A DNA stretch of 64,000 nt, taken from the NCBI RefSeq assembly GCF_028736925.1, contig NZ_JAQZAT010000018.1, forward strand, positions 35,402 through 99,401, given 5' to 3'. A program made the translations under genes and the position numbers. The notes beneath the pieces are model-generated. The model saw nothing but the letters and a program-made list of their open reading frames with translations. It was not told the origin of the DNA and did not search any database. Source of the DNA: Flavivirga sp. 57AJ16. Lineage in GTDB: Bacteria > Bacteroidota > Bacteroidia > Flavobacteriales > Flavobacteriaceae. Shown piece by piece: positions 24,857 through 34,431 of the stretch. Every line of letters starts with the position of its first letter. Position 1 is the stretch's first letter.

Positions 24857-27800
24857 ATGAAAAAAATACTTGGGTTAAAGAGGATTATTTCTTATCCACT
24901 AAACTTTGAATTAAAAATGAAGTTAACCACCTTATTTTTATTGATTTCTTTGTTTCAACTACAAGCAAAAGAAAGCTATGCTCAAAAAACAAAAATAACC
25001 TTAAACCTTGAAAACGTTAGCATAGAAAAAGTATTAAATGAAATAGAATCTAAAACAGATTTTAAATTCATATACGATTACGATTACGTTAATCACAAAA
25101 AAATAGTATCTATAAATGCCAATAACGAAAAACTGTCTTCAGTTTTAGAAAGGCTTTTTAAAGGCACTAACATTTTGTATAAAACTGTTAAAAAGCAAAT
25201 AATACTAAAGCAAAACGAAAACCCTTTTCCAAAAGAAAACAAACCAACAAATGAAAATAAACCGCCTCAGCAAGATCTAATAGTAGAAGGTGTAATAACA
25301 GATACCGAAGGAGTACTGTTACCTGGGGCAAGTATTCTAGAAAAAGGCACCAAAAATGGTACACAAACGGATTTTGATGGCAGATTTTCATTAAAACTAT
25401 TTAACGACGATGCTATATTGGTTATTTCATACATTGGCTACAAAACAAAAGAGATTTCTGTAAAAAACCAATCAAGCCTAACTATTGTATTGGAGATAGA
25501 TACCGCGAACCTTGACGAGATAGTAATTGTTGGGTTTGGAACCCAGAAAAAAAGAAATCTTGTAGGTTCAGTGCAATCAATAAGTCCGTCGGAAATTCGA
25601 ATACCTTCAAGTAACTTAACAACAGCTTTAGCAGGAAGGCTTTCTGGATTAATTTCTTATCAAAGAACTGGTGAGCCAGGTGCAGATAATGCAGAATTTT
25701 TTATAAGGGGTGTTACAACTTTTGGTTATAAAAAAGACCCTCTTATATTAATTGATGGCGTTGAATTATCAGTAGATGATCTGTCAAGGTTACAAGTCGA
25801 AGATATAGCAAGCTTTTCTATTCTTAAAGATGCCACTGCAACGGCCATTTATGGTGCTAGGGGCGCAAATGGAATTATATTGGTTACAACAAAATCTGGT
25901 GTGGCAGGCAAAGTAAAAGTTTCTGTTCGCTACGAAAATTCAATTTCCTCTGCTACAAGAAATATAGATTTTGCAGACCCGATTACTTATATGAGATTGC
26001 ATAACGAGGCCGTGAGAACTAGAAATGCTCTACCTGGTAATAGTTTTTTGCCTTTGCCCTATACCGAGAAAAAAATCCAAAATACTATCGCAGGCACTAA
26101 CTCAATGGTTTACCCTGCAATAGATTGGCAAGAAGAACTATTAAAGGATTACACACAAAACCAAAGAGTTAATTTAAACCTTAATGGTGGTGGTGATAAA
26201 GTTAGATACTACCTGTCTTTATCTTACACTAATGACACGGGATTACTTAAAGTAGACAAAAGAAATAACTTTAACAACAATATTAATCTTAACAAACTAT
26301 CTGTTAGATCTAATATCAATATAGATTTAACTCCAACTACCGAAGTTATACTTAGATTCAATGGTGCTTATGACGATTATACCGGACCACTTTTTGGAGG
26401 AGCAGATATTTATACCAGAATAAGAGAGACAAACCCAGTCTTGTTCCCTAAATATTTTGAACCAGATGAAGCTAATCTAGAAACCAACCATATTTTATTT
26501 GGTAATGCCGGTGATGGAAATTATTTAAACCCATATTCAGATTTAGTAAGAGGTTACAGGCAATATAGTAAAACAATACTTTTATCCCAATTTGAGGTTA
26601 AGCAAGATTTGTCCATGATAACAGATGGTCTTAAAGGAAGGATGTTGTTAAACACAACCCGTAATTCTGATTTTGATGTTAACAGACAATACAATCCATA
26701 CTTTTATAGAATTAACTTTTATAACGAAGATACCAATGAATACACATTGGCACCTCTTAACATAGAAGACGGGACTGAATATCTAAGTTATGGTGAAAAT
26801 GCTCCAAATGTATCCACATCTTTTGACTTTGTTGGTACAATTGATTATAACAGAACATTTAATGAAAAACATGAAATTGCTGGGTTATTGGCTTTAAATG
26901 CAAGATCATCTTTAAGAAACAATACAGGCAGTCTTCAAAACTCATTACCTTACAGAAACTTGGGAGTTTCCGGAAGGTTTTCGTATGCTTTTAACCGAAA
27001 GTATTTTGTAGAATTTAATTTTGGCTATAATGGTTCTGAAAGATTTGATAAAAACCACAGGTTTGGCTTCTTCCCCTCAGCAGGTATTGGGTGGACTATA
27101 TCTGAAGAACCTTTTTTTAAATCTTTAAAACCAACTATTAGTTATCTTAAAGCTAGATTAACCTATGGCGAAGTTGGTAACGATGCCATTGGAGACATAA
27201 ACGATAGGTTTTTCTATCTATCAAGAGTGAATGTTGATAACGGGGGAAGAGGGTATACATTTGGTACTGATTTGGATTATTTCAGACCTGGCGTAAGTAT
27301 TGACAGATATGAAAACAGTTTGATTACTTGGGAGCTTGCCAAAAAAACCAATTTAGGTCTAGAGCTCAATCTGTTCAACGATAAAGTAAAAATCTTAGCT
27401 GATGTCTTTTCCGAACAAAGGGAAAATATTTTGATGGACAGGGCTTATATACCACCTAGTCTGGGTCTAGAGGCTGCTGTTAGGGCAAATGTTGGTAAGG
27501 CCGAAAGTGAAGGAATAGATTTCTCTATTGACTATAACCAAGATTTTGGAAATTCACTTTGGTTTTCTAGTAGAATTAATTTTACATATGCCACAGGAAA
27601 ATTTAAAGTATATGAAGAACCTGATTATTCAGATATGCCTTGGTTACAAAGAGCTGGTCAATCTATAAATCAGCAATGGGGGTATATTGCAGAAAGATTA
27701 TTTGTTGATGAAGCTGAAGCACTCAATTCTCCTCAACAATTTGGAATATATGGTGCCGGAGACATTAAATATAAAGACATTAATGAGGATGGTATTATAG

Positions 27801-28333
27801 ATTTTAGAGACCAAGTTCCTATTGGTTATCCTACTGTTCCCGAAATTGTTTATGGAGCAGGGTTTTCAATGGGCTATAAAAATTTCGATTTATCAGCATT
27901 TTTCCAAGGAGCAGATAGAGTGTCTTTTTGGATCGATTCCAATGCCACTTCCCCTTTTGCTGGGGAGGAAAATGTTAGAAATAATGCGTTGTTAAACGCC
28001 TATGCCAATAGCCATTGGTCTGAAGCAGATCAGGATGTGTATGCATTGTGGCCAAGGCTATCTCCACAAGCTGTTGAAAATAATACTGTAAGAAGTACTT
28101 GGTTTATGAGAAATGGCGCATTTCTTAGGTTAAAACAAGTAGAGTTGGGTTTTTCATTGCCAAGAGAGTTAATTGTAGACAGGTGGGGTATGCAAAGATT
28201 TAGGATTTATTTCTCTGGCACCAATTTGTTTTCGCTCAGTAGGTTTAAACTGTGGGATACAGAAATGGGAGGAAATGGATTGGGTTACCCTACCCAAAAA
28301 GTATATAACATAGGGCTACAAGTATCACTTTAA
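24857..28333 (+). CDS. SusC/RagA-family TonB-dependent transporter with STN signalling domain (right arm)
   Basis: This 1158-residue outer-membrane transporter has an extended signal region ending ESYAQKT and an STN domain (about 44-122, LNLENVSIEKVLNEIESKTD). A carboxypeptidase-regulatory-like domain follows (about 140-215, GVITDTEGVLLPGASILEKG), then a plug (ATAIYGARGANGIILVTTKS) and a barrel ending YNIGLQVSL. The STN domain is the part that contacts FecR, so this transporter can report substrate. It is paralogous to 12136-15264 over plug and barrel. The partner susD starts 16 bases later. Confidence 0.94.
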   Translation: MKKILGLKRIISYPLNFELKMKLTTLFLLISLFQLQAKESYAQKTKITLNLENVSIEKVLNEIESKTDFKFIYDYDYVNHKKIVSINANNEKLSSVLERLFKGTNILYKTVKKQIILKQNENPFPKENKPTNENKPPQQDLIVEGVITDTEGVLLPGASILEKGTKNGTQTDFDGRFSLKLFNDDAILVISYIGYKTKEISVKNQSSLTIVLEIDTANLDEIVIVGFGTQKKRNLVGSVQSISPSEIRIPSSNLTTALAGRLSGLISYQRTGEPGADNAEFFIRGVTTFGYKKDPLILIDGVELSVDDLSRLQVEDIASFSILKDATATAIYGARGANGIILVTTKSGVAGKVKVSVRYENSISSATRNIDFADPITYMRLHNEAVRTRNALPGNSFLPLPYTEKKIQNTIAGTNSMVYPAIDWQEELLKDYTQNQRVNLNLNGGGDKVRYYLSLSYTNDTGLLKVDKRNNFNNNINLNKLSVRSNINIDLTPTTEVILRFNGAYDDYTGPLFGGADIYTRIRETNPVLFPKYFEPDEANLETNHILFGNAGDGNYLNPYSDLVRGYRQYSKTILLSQFEVKQDLSMITDGLKGRMLLNTTRNSDFDVNRQYNPYFYRINFYNEDTNEYTLAPLNIEDGTEYLSYGENAPNVSTSFDFVGTIDYNRTFNEKHEIAGLLALNARSSLRNNTGSLQNSLPYRNLGVSGRFSYAFNRKYFVEFNFGYNGSERFDKNHRFGFFPSAGIGWTISEEPFFKSLKPTISYLKARLTYGEVGNDAIGDINDRFFYLSRVNVDNGGRGYTFGTDLDYFRPGVSIDRYENSLITWELAKKTNLGLELNLFNDKVKILADVFSEQRENILMDRAYIPPSLGLEAAVRANVGKAESEGIDFSIDYNQDFGNSLWFSSRINFTYATGKFKVYEEPDYSDMPWLQRAGQSINQQWGYIAERLFVDEAEALNSPQQFGIYGAGDIKYKDINEDGIIDFRDQVPIGYPTVPEIVYGAGFSMGYKNFDLSAFFQGADRVSFWIDSNATSPFAGEENVRNNALLNAYANSHWSEADQDVYALWPRLSPQAVENNTVRSTWFMRNGAFLRLKQVELGFSLPRELIVDRWGMQRFRIYFSGTNLFSLSRFKLWDTEMGGNGLGYPTQKVYNIGLQVSL

Positions 28334-28349
28334 AAAAATTAATAGAAAA

Positions 28350-30233
28350 ATGAAAAAAATCATATTTATAGCTTTTATCTGTTTAACATTTGTTTTTTCT
28401 TCATGTGAAGATTATTTAGATGTGGTTCCAGATAACGTTGCTACAATAGACAATGCCTTTACTGATGAGGTACAAGCCGAAAAATACCTGTTCACTTGTT
28501 ACAATTATTTACCTCAACAAAACAACTTATGGGAAACACCAGGTTGGTTTACAGGCGATGAGTTGTGGTTAAATGATAATCAGGCCCAAAATTTAATAAG
28601 CCCAGTAACCATTGCTAGAAACGGACAAAATGCAAATGATCCTATATTAAACTATTATGAAGGATTTAGAGGCGGAAAAGACCTGTTCCAAGGCATAAGG
28701 GTTTGTAATATTTTTATCGAAAGAATTGATGATGTTAGAGGTATGAGCAACCTTAGTAAAAGAAGATGGAAAGCCGAAGCAAAATTCTTAAAGGCTTATT
28801 ACCATTATTATCTATTGAGAATGTATGGTCCTATTCCATTAATTGATGAGAACATTCCTGTTAGCGCATCTCCAGAAGAAGTAAAATCCATAAGACAACC
28901 TTTTGATGATTGTGTAAATTTTATAGTAGACCTTTTAGATGAAGCCGTAGTGGATTTACCAAGTATAGTTCCAAACCCACTGGAAGAAATGGGAAGAATA
29001 ACAAAATCTATTGCACTAGCTATTAAGTCTGAAGTTTTATTAACAGCTGCAAGTCCACTTTTTAATGGTAATCCTGACTATTCAAACTTCTTAAATTACG
29101 ATGGTACACCATTTTTTAGTGAATACGATAACGAGAAATGGAAGTTGGCTGTCGATGCTAGTTTGGAAGCTATACAAGAAGCCGAAAGTGCTGGCCATGT
29201 TTTATATCAATTTTCTGATTTGATACCCTCTGGTCCTTCAGACAGAACACTTCAAAAAATGACTCTTAGAGGTCGTGTTACAGAACGTTGGAATAATGAG
29301 GTTATTTGGGGCAATAGTACCAGTGATAACAATCAAGGGCGTGCCCAAGCGAATTTTTATGCAGGAGGACAATCCAGAGTGGGACAATGGATGGCGCCTA
29401 CATTCAAAATAGTTACTCAGTACTATACAAATAATGGTGTTCCAATCAGTGAAGATAGTAACTGGATTGGTAAAAATATTTTAGAAATGAGAACAGCTAC
29501 TTTTGATGAATCTCTAGATATAAAGCAAGGTGAAACTATACCTTTGGTGCATTTTGATAGGGAACTACGCTTTTATGCCGATTTAGGATTTAATGCTGGT
29601 ACTTGGTTTGGACAGGGCAAATTGGATGAAAATGACCAACATGTAGTAAACGCTATAGATGGCCCTTCATCATCAAAAACTAGTATTCAAAACTTTTCAA
29701 TAACTGGATATTTCCCCAAAAAACTGGTTAATTACAAAAATACATTTTCTGATAATGGGGAATATTCTTCTAATAGATATGCCTCACCATATATACGTTT
29801 AGCAGAGTTATATCTAAATTATGCTGAAGCCTTAAACGAATATCAAGGACCGACCGCAGAAGTTTATGATAATATAGACAAAATAAGGTTAAGAGCAGGT
29901 TTGGAAGGTGTTGTTGAAAGCTGGAATAGCTATTCAACTACCCCTACCAAACCATCTACTAAAGAAGGCTTAAGAAGCATTATACAAAACGAAAGACTCA
30001 TTGAGTTTTCGTTTGAAAACCATAGATATTGGGATTTAAGACGTTGGAAATTATTACTAAGCTATATGAACGCACCAATAAGAGGTTGGAACGTATCTGC
30101 TGAAACAGAAAATGATTTTTATTCTCTTACTACTTTATACAATCAAAAATTCTCGTTTAGAGATTATTTATGGCCATTAAGAACAGAGATACTTTCAATC
30201 AACACAAGCTTGGTGCAAAATCCAGGGTGGTAA
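28350..30233 (+). CDS. SusD/RagB-family lipoprotein (right arm)
   Basis: This 627-residue lipoprotein has lipobox Cys19 in VFSSCEDYLDVVPDNVA. SusD motifs are seen at RRWKAEAKFLKAYYHYYLLR and in the C-terminal RLIEFSFENHRYWDLRRWKL, ending LVQNPGW. It parallels the left-arm protein in length and motifs. It would cover the right SusC and bind the oligosaccharide. Confidence 0.93.
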   Translation: MKKIIFIAFICLTFVFSSCEDYLDVVPDNVATIDNAFTDEVQAEKYLFTCYNYLPQQNNLWETPGWFTGDELWLNDNQAQNLISPVTIARNGQNANDPILNYYEGFRGGKDLFQGIRVCNIFIERIDDVRGMSNLSKRRWKAEAKFLKAYYHYYLLRMYGPIPLIDENIPVSASPEEVKSIRQPFDDCVNFIVDLLDEAVVDLPSIVPNPLEEMGRITKSIALAIKSEVLLTAASPLFNGNPDYSNFLNYDGTPFFSEYDNEKWKLAVDASLEAIQEAESAGHVLYQFSDLIPSGPSDRTLQKMTLRGRVTERWNNEVIWGNSTSDNNQGRAQANFYAGGQSRVGQWMAPTFKIVTQYYTNNGVPISEDSNWIGKNILEMRTATFDESLDIKQGETIPLVHFDRELRFYADLGFNAGTWFGQGKLDENDQHVVNAIDGPSSSKTSIQNFSITGYFPKKLVNYKNTFSDNGEYSSNRYASPYIRLAELYLNYAEALNEYQGPTAEVYDNIDKIRLRAGLEGVVESWNSYSTTPTKPSTKEGLRSIIQNERLIEFSFENHRYWDLRRWKLLLSYMNAPIRGWNVSAETENDFYSLTTLYNQKFSFRDYLWPLRTEILSINTSLVQNPGW

Positions 30234-30248
30234 TCGTAAAAAATTAAA

Positions 30249-31496
30249 ATGAAAAAAATTATGAAATTTAAAAATAGTTTTATGGTGGTTCTTTTAGCGG
30301 CTATTATCCAAATTAGCTGTTCAGAAGAAGAAAAACATGGACCAATTGAAAACGATTCGGTTGTCCCAGGATTAGTTACAAATGTTGAAGTAACCAATAT
30401 TTCTGGTGGTGCCGTATTTAGATATGATTTGCCAGATGGTGATGACGATTTGTTATACATTGAGGCAAAATACAGCACTAAAACAGGAAAAGAGTATAAA
30501 GTAAGATCTTCTATATATACTGATTCGTTGGCTATTGATGGATTTGGAGATACCGATACTTATGATGTCAATCTATTTACTATTGATAGAAGTGAAAACA
30601 GGTCAGAACCTTTAACAGTTCAAGTAACTCCACTAACTCCTCCTATTACTAAAATTTTTGACAGTTTTACCATTACCGAAACTTTTGGTGGAGCAAAGTT
30701 ACAGTGGGAAAATGAAACACGGGAACAAATAGTAATTACAGTAACAGCAACTGATTCCATATCGGGTGTTGATGGACCATTAAAAGAAATAGAAACCATT
30801 TATTCTGCTTCATCAATTGGCGATATATCAATTCGGGGTTATGATCCTCAAGAGTATCGTTTTGCAATACAAATACGCGATAGATGGGACAATGTATCCC
30901 CTACTAAAATAGTGACCATTGTTCCACTTTTTGAACAAGCTTTAGATAAAGATTTATTTGAAGAAATAATACTTCCAGGTGATACCCAACAAGTTGAGCC
31001 ATGGAACACTAATGGACCTTCCAGAATCCCTTTGTTGTGGGATGATGAGCATGGTGGAGGTTCTAGTGGAGATTATCGAATAGTTGGCATTAATGGTGAT
31101 ATGCCAGACAACTATTATTACACTTTTGATTTAGGGGTCGAAGTCAAATTAAGTAGAATGAAATTCTGGCAATTTACTCAAGAAAATCAAAAATGGTTAT
31201 ACTTTGATGCACAATATAAAAAGTTTGAAATATGGGGTGCTTCAATGTTAGATACCAGTGGTAATTGGGATAATTGGGTAAAACTTAGAGATTGTGAAAT
31301 TATAAAACCTTCAGGTCTTCCTTTAGGAGAGGGGAATTTTACCGATGAAGATAGACAAGCTGCATTATTGGGTCATGATTTCGATTTTCCATTTGATACT
31401 CCAAGTGTACGGTATATTAGAATTAAAGTAAACGCTACATTTTCGGGGTTAAACTGGTGTGCAGCAGGGGAAATATCCTTATGGGGTGATTACTAA
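30249..31496 (+). CDS. surface lipoprotein, DUF4959/DUF5126/DUF5000 type (right arm)
   Basis: This 415-residue lipoprotein has its lipobox Cys in IQISCSEEEKHGP; the acidic run after it fits a surface export signal. The domain order matches 9028-10209: an N-terminal DUF4959 (VPGLVTNVEVTNISGGAVFR), DUF5126 (LTPPITKIFDSFTITETFGG) and a C-terminal discoidin-like DUF5000 domain (YYTFDLGVEVKLSRMKFWQF). It starts 15 bases after susD. Glycan binding is inferred. Confidence 0.75.
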   Translation: MKKIMKFKNSFMVVLLAAIIQISCSEEEKHGPIENDSVVPGLVTNVEVTNISGGAVFRYDLPDGDDDLLYIEAKYSTKTGKEYKVRSSIYTDSLAIDGFGDTDTYDVNLFTIDRSENRSEPLTVQVTPLTPPITKIFDSFTITETFGGAKLQWENETREQIVITVTATDSISGVDGPLKEIETIYSASSIGDISIRGYDPQEYRFAIQIRDRWDNVSPTKIVTIVPLFEQALDKDLFEEIILPGDTQQVEPWNTNGPSRIPLLWDDEHGGGSSGDYRIVGINGDMPDNYYYTFDLGVEVKLSRMKFWQFTQENQKWLYFDAQYKKFEIWGASMLDTSGNWDNWVKLRDCEIIKPSGLPLGEGNFTDEDRQAALLGHDFDFPFDTPSVRYIRIKVNATFSGLNWCAAGEISLWGDY

Positions 31497-31542
31497 TATT
31501 AATTTTTTGTAATAACAAAATCTAATTTAAAAAGTATTAACG

Positions 31543-32703
31543 ATGAGAAAATTAATAAATATAAAAAGCACCATACCACTACTAACACTAACTATTATGA
31601 TGGTTTTTTGGTTAGGTTCATGTGATAAAATGGATGATAACTATCAGCAATATATTGAAAACGGTGAAACATTATACACTCCAAAACCAATAGACTTAAT
31701 TGGAAAAACAGGTAACCAAAGAATACAGTTAGAATGGGATATAACCAGCAACGCCAATACAGATGAATGGGTGGTTACGTACAATGATGTTGAATTAACT
31801 TTTACAAATACCAATACCACTCATAAAGAATATATTGTAGACAATATTGAAGAAGGTGATTATATTTTTACCATATGGGGGAAAAGTAATTCAGAAGGCG
31901 CATCATTAAAAGAAACTATAATTGTCCCGGTATTTGGTGAAACCTACAGGCAATCATTAAATCCCAGAGAAATAAGTTCCTTTTATTTTGATGGCACAAA
32001 CGCTAAAATAATCTTCAAGAACAGTTTAGCACTAGCAAAAAGTACAGAAGTAAAATACTTTAACACTAGTGGTACTGAAGTAACTACAGTGTTAGAAAAA
32101 GATGAATTTGAAATTGACTTATTGGATCTTGATTTTGATAAAGAAATCCAATACAGAACATTTTATTTACCAACAGCACCAATTGAAATAATTGACGAAG
32201 AAACTTCCGAAATAATATTAGTAGAAACTTCAATTGATGAGTTTGATTCAAATTGGGAAATTGTACCAACAAGTCCATTTTCTGCTCCAAACTTAGATAG
32301 AAGCAGTTGGGTGGCCATTGAAGAATCCTCTATAGCTTTTGATGGGTGGAATATTGAAAGAATGTGGGATAATGATATAAACAGTGCGTGGCATACTCCT
32401 TGGGATGGCACTAATTATCCACATCACTTTGTTATAGACATGGGTGAGGAAAAAATACTCACAGGATTTGAAATTGCCAGAAAATGGGATTGGAGGGTAA
32501 CTACAAAAACAAAGTTTGAAGTAAGTACAGATAATACTAATTGGACAGATTTAGGCGAATTTATAAATCCTAACCCTGATAGTGATGACCCTCAAGTTTT
32601 TGATTTTACATCAAATCCAAATGCAAGGTATTTTAGAGTTACCTTTTTAGAAGGTAATGGATCAGAAGCAATCATTAGAGAGTTTTATGTTAAAGGTATT
32701 TAA
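31543..32703 (+). CDS. surface lipoprotein, DUF4998 plus F5/8-type-C domain (right arm)
   Basis: This 386-residue lipoprotein has its lipobox Cys in FWLGSCDKMDD. DUF4998 occupies about residues 30-235 (IENGETLYTPKPIDLIGKTG, VFGETYRQSL). A discoidin domain closes the protein (about 250-386, AWHTPWDGTNYPHHFVIDMG). It is ~90 residues shorter than the left-arm paralogue because the middle insert is absent. A strong terminator-like hairpin follows, so it probably ends the susC-susD operon. Confidence 0.75.
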   Translation: MRKLINIKSTIPLLTLTIMMVFWLGSCDKMDDNYQQYIENGETLYTPKPIDLIGKTGNQRIQLEWDITSNANTDEWVVTYNDVELTFTNTNTTHKEYIVDNIEEGDYIFTIWGKSNSEGASLKETIIVPVFGETYRQSLNPREISSFYFDGTNAKIIFKNSLALAKSTEVKYFNTSGTEVTTVLEKDEFEIDLLDLDFDKEIQYRTFYLPTAPIEIIDEETSEIILVETSIDEFDSNWEIVPTSPFSAPNLDRSSWVAIEESSIAFDGWNIERMWDNDINSAWHTPWDGTNYPHHFVIDMGEEKILTGFEIARKWDWRVTTKTKFEVSTDNTNWTDLGEFINPNPDSDDPQVFDFTSNPNARYFRVTFLEGNGSEAIIREFYVKGI

Positions 32704-32799
32704 AACTTTACAGCTTAATTCAACAATGTCAAAAAGTTTAATATATAGACATTTTCTTGTAAGTAGTTTTTTTGTTTAAACTATTTATAATTGCTGGAG

Positions 32800-32828
32800 A
32801 AGGAAGGGACTTCGATCCCTTCCTTTTT
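32800..32828 (+). terminator. intrinsic terminator between binding-protein and enzyme genes
   Basis: AAGGAAGGGA (32800-32809) pairs with TCCCTTCCTT (32816-32825) around the loop CTTCGA, followed by a T-run to 32828. It ends 26 bases before the next ATG. Transcription of the glycosidase therefore depends either on read-through or on a start I cannot locate. Confidence 0.75.
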
Positions 32829-32853
32829 AATTATTAAAAATTAGTGTAAAAAA

Positions 32854-34356
32854 ATGGAAAAAAATAACAGAATCTTTTTAATTATATTTTTCTTATTAAT
32901 TATAAGCCATCTTCCTGCTCAAAAGCAACCATTCAATAAAGAACAGATACCACAGCCAATTTTTGAACAAAATCCAGAGCTTGTAGATTTATATTGGAAA
33001 ACATGGGAAATGGCATACGACCATATTAAGGAGCAAGAAGATATTCCTCAATCTCCCTACATGGACGAAGCATTTTGGGACGACACTATTTGGATTTGGG
33101 ATACTGAGTTTATGGTTTTGTTCTGTAAATATGCACCTAATCTTTTTCCGGGCATTGAAAGTTTGAATAATTTTTACAAATCTATCCTTGATAAAGAAAC
33201 AAGTTCATTAAAAATTCAACATCCCGATAACCCTCCATTTTTTGCTTGGGTTGAATCAGAATATTTCAATCTTACAAATGACAAAATACATTTAGAATCT
33301 GTAATAGAAAAGAACAAATACTTACAGCGCCACTATGATTGGTTTGAATCTTTAAAACCTAACACAAAACTTCATTTTGACCACGCTTATATTGCCTTGG
33401 ACAAAAAAGGTATTGGCTATAAATGGGGCGGTATTCAAAGCGGTATGGACAACACCCCCCGTGGTAGGAACAAACAACATGAAATTTTATGGGTTGATGC
33501 TATTGCACAACAAGCCTTATCGGCATTGTATATCTCTCGGTTGGCTAGCTATATGGACGACAATGAAACAGTATTAAAATTCAAAAAGCAATATGAAACC
33601 AAAAAAGATATAATCAACACATATTATTGGGACAAAGAGGATGGCTTTTACTATGATATACTTGAAGGCAATAATACGTTTGTAAAAGTAAAAACACCAG
33701 CGTCATTTTGGGTTATGCTTGCTGAGGTTCCTAATAAAAAACAAGCTAAAAAGCTTATGGAATATGCAAAAGACCCTATGGAATTTGGTGGAGAGTATCC
33801 TTGGCCAACGGTTTCAAAAAAAGATAAGGATTTTAATGGTAACTATGGAGATTATTGGAGAGGTGGCATTTGGGTGCCCACAGCATACATGGCAACAAAA
33901 GCACTTGAAAAATACGGGTTTTATGAAGTAGCAGACGAAAATGCATACCATTTGCTTATGCTTATGCTCAACACATATAAAACTTACGAGCCCGCTACAA
34001 TATGGGAATGTTACAACCCAACTAAACCTGAACCTTCGCAGAGAGTACACGGTTCAAACCTTGAAATAGTAAGGCCGGATTTTTGTGGCTGGTCTGCACT
34101 AGCCCCTATATCTATGTTCATTGAAAATGTTTTAGGTTTTCATGAGGTTAATGCACAAACAAAAACAATAGAATGGCGCAAATACAGAATAGGTAAACAC
34201 GGTATTAAAAATTTAATGTTTGGCAATATCAAAACAGATATAATAGCTTATGACGATTATATTGAAGTTACAAGTAATGCCAATTATACCCTAAAAATAA
34301 ACGGTAAAAAATATAAAGTTAAAAAAGGAAATCAAAGATTGAAAAACTCTAGTTAG
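32854..34356 (+). CDS. MGH1-like (alpha/alpha)6 glycoside hydrolase
   Basis: This 500-residue secreted enzyme has a signal peptide (ending SHLPAQ). Its single helical-barrel catalytic domain is of the trehalase/GH63/mannosylglycerate-hydrolase-like group. The acid candidate is Asp199 in QSGMDNTPRG and the base candidate is Glu385 in ATIWECYNP. Other barrel motifs are WIWDTEFMVLFCKYA and GDYWRGGIWVPTAYMATKAL. Family members are inverting enzymes on alpha-linked sugars, and the substrate here is unknown. A homologous domain forms the core of the 1134-residue protein at 35618-39022. Confidence 0.75.
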   Translation: MEKNNRIFLIIFFLLIISHLPAQKQPFNKEQIPQPIFEQNPELVDLYWKTWEMAYDHIKEQEDIPQSPYMDEAFWDDTIWIWDTEFMVLFCKYAPNLFPGIESLNNFYKSILDKETSSLKIQHPDNPPFFAWVESEYFNLTNDKIHLESVIEKNKYLQRHYDWFESLKPNTKLHFDHAYIALDKKGIGYKWGGIQSGMDNTPRGRNKQHEILWVDAIAQQALSALYISRLASYMDDNETVLKFKKQYETKKDIINTYYWDKEDGFYYDILEGNNTFVKVKTPASFWVMLAEVPNKKQAKKLMEYAKDPMEFGGEYPWPTVSKKDKDFNGNYGDYWRGGIWVPTAYMATKALEKYGFYEVADENAYHLLMLMLNTYKTYEPATIWECYNPTKPEPSQRVHGSNLEIVRPDFCGWSALAPISMFIENVLGFHEVNAQTKTIEWRKYRIGKHGIKNLMFGNIKTDIIAYDDYIEVTSNANYTLKINGKKYKVKKGNQRLKNSS

Positions 34357-34366
34357 AAGAGTTTTT
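34342..34366 (+). terminator. intrinsic terminator overlapping a stop codon
   Basis: AAAAACTCT (34342-34350) pairs with AGAGTTTTT (34358-34366), and the 7-base loop contains the TAG stop of the glycosidase. The T-run is part of the stem. It would end the preceding transcript. Confidence 0.6.
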
Positions 34367-34431
34367 ACAGATTATGGATAGAACAATACAAACATCATTA
34401 AATATAAATTAATAATTAAAATTATTAAGTC

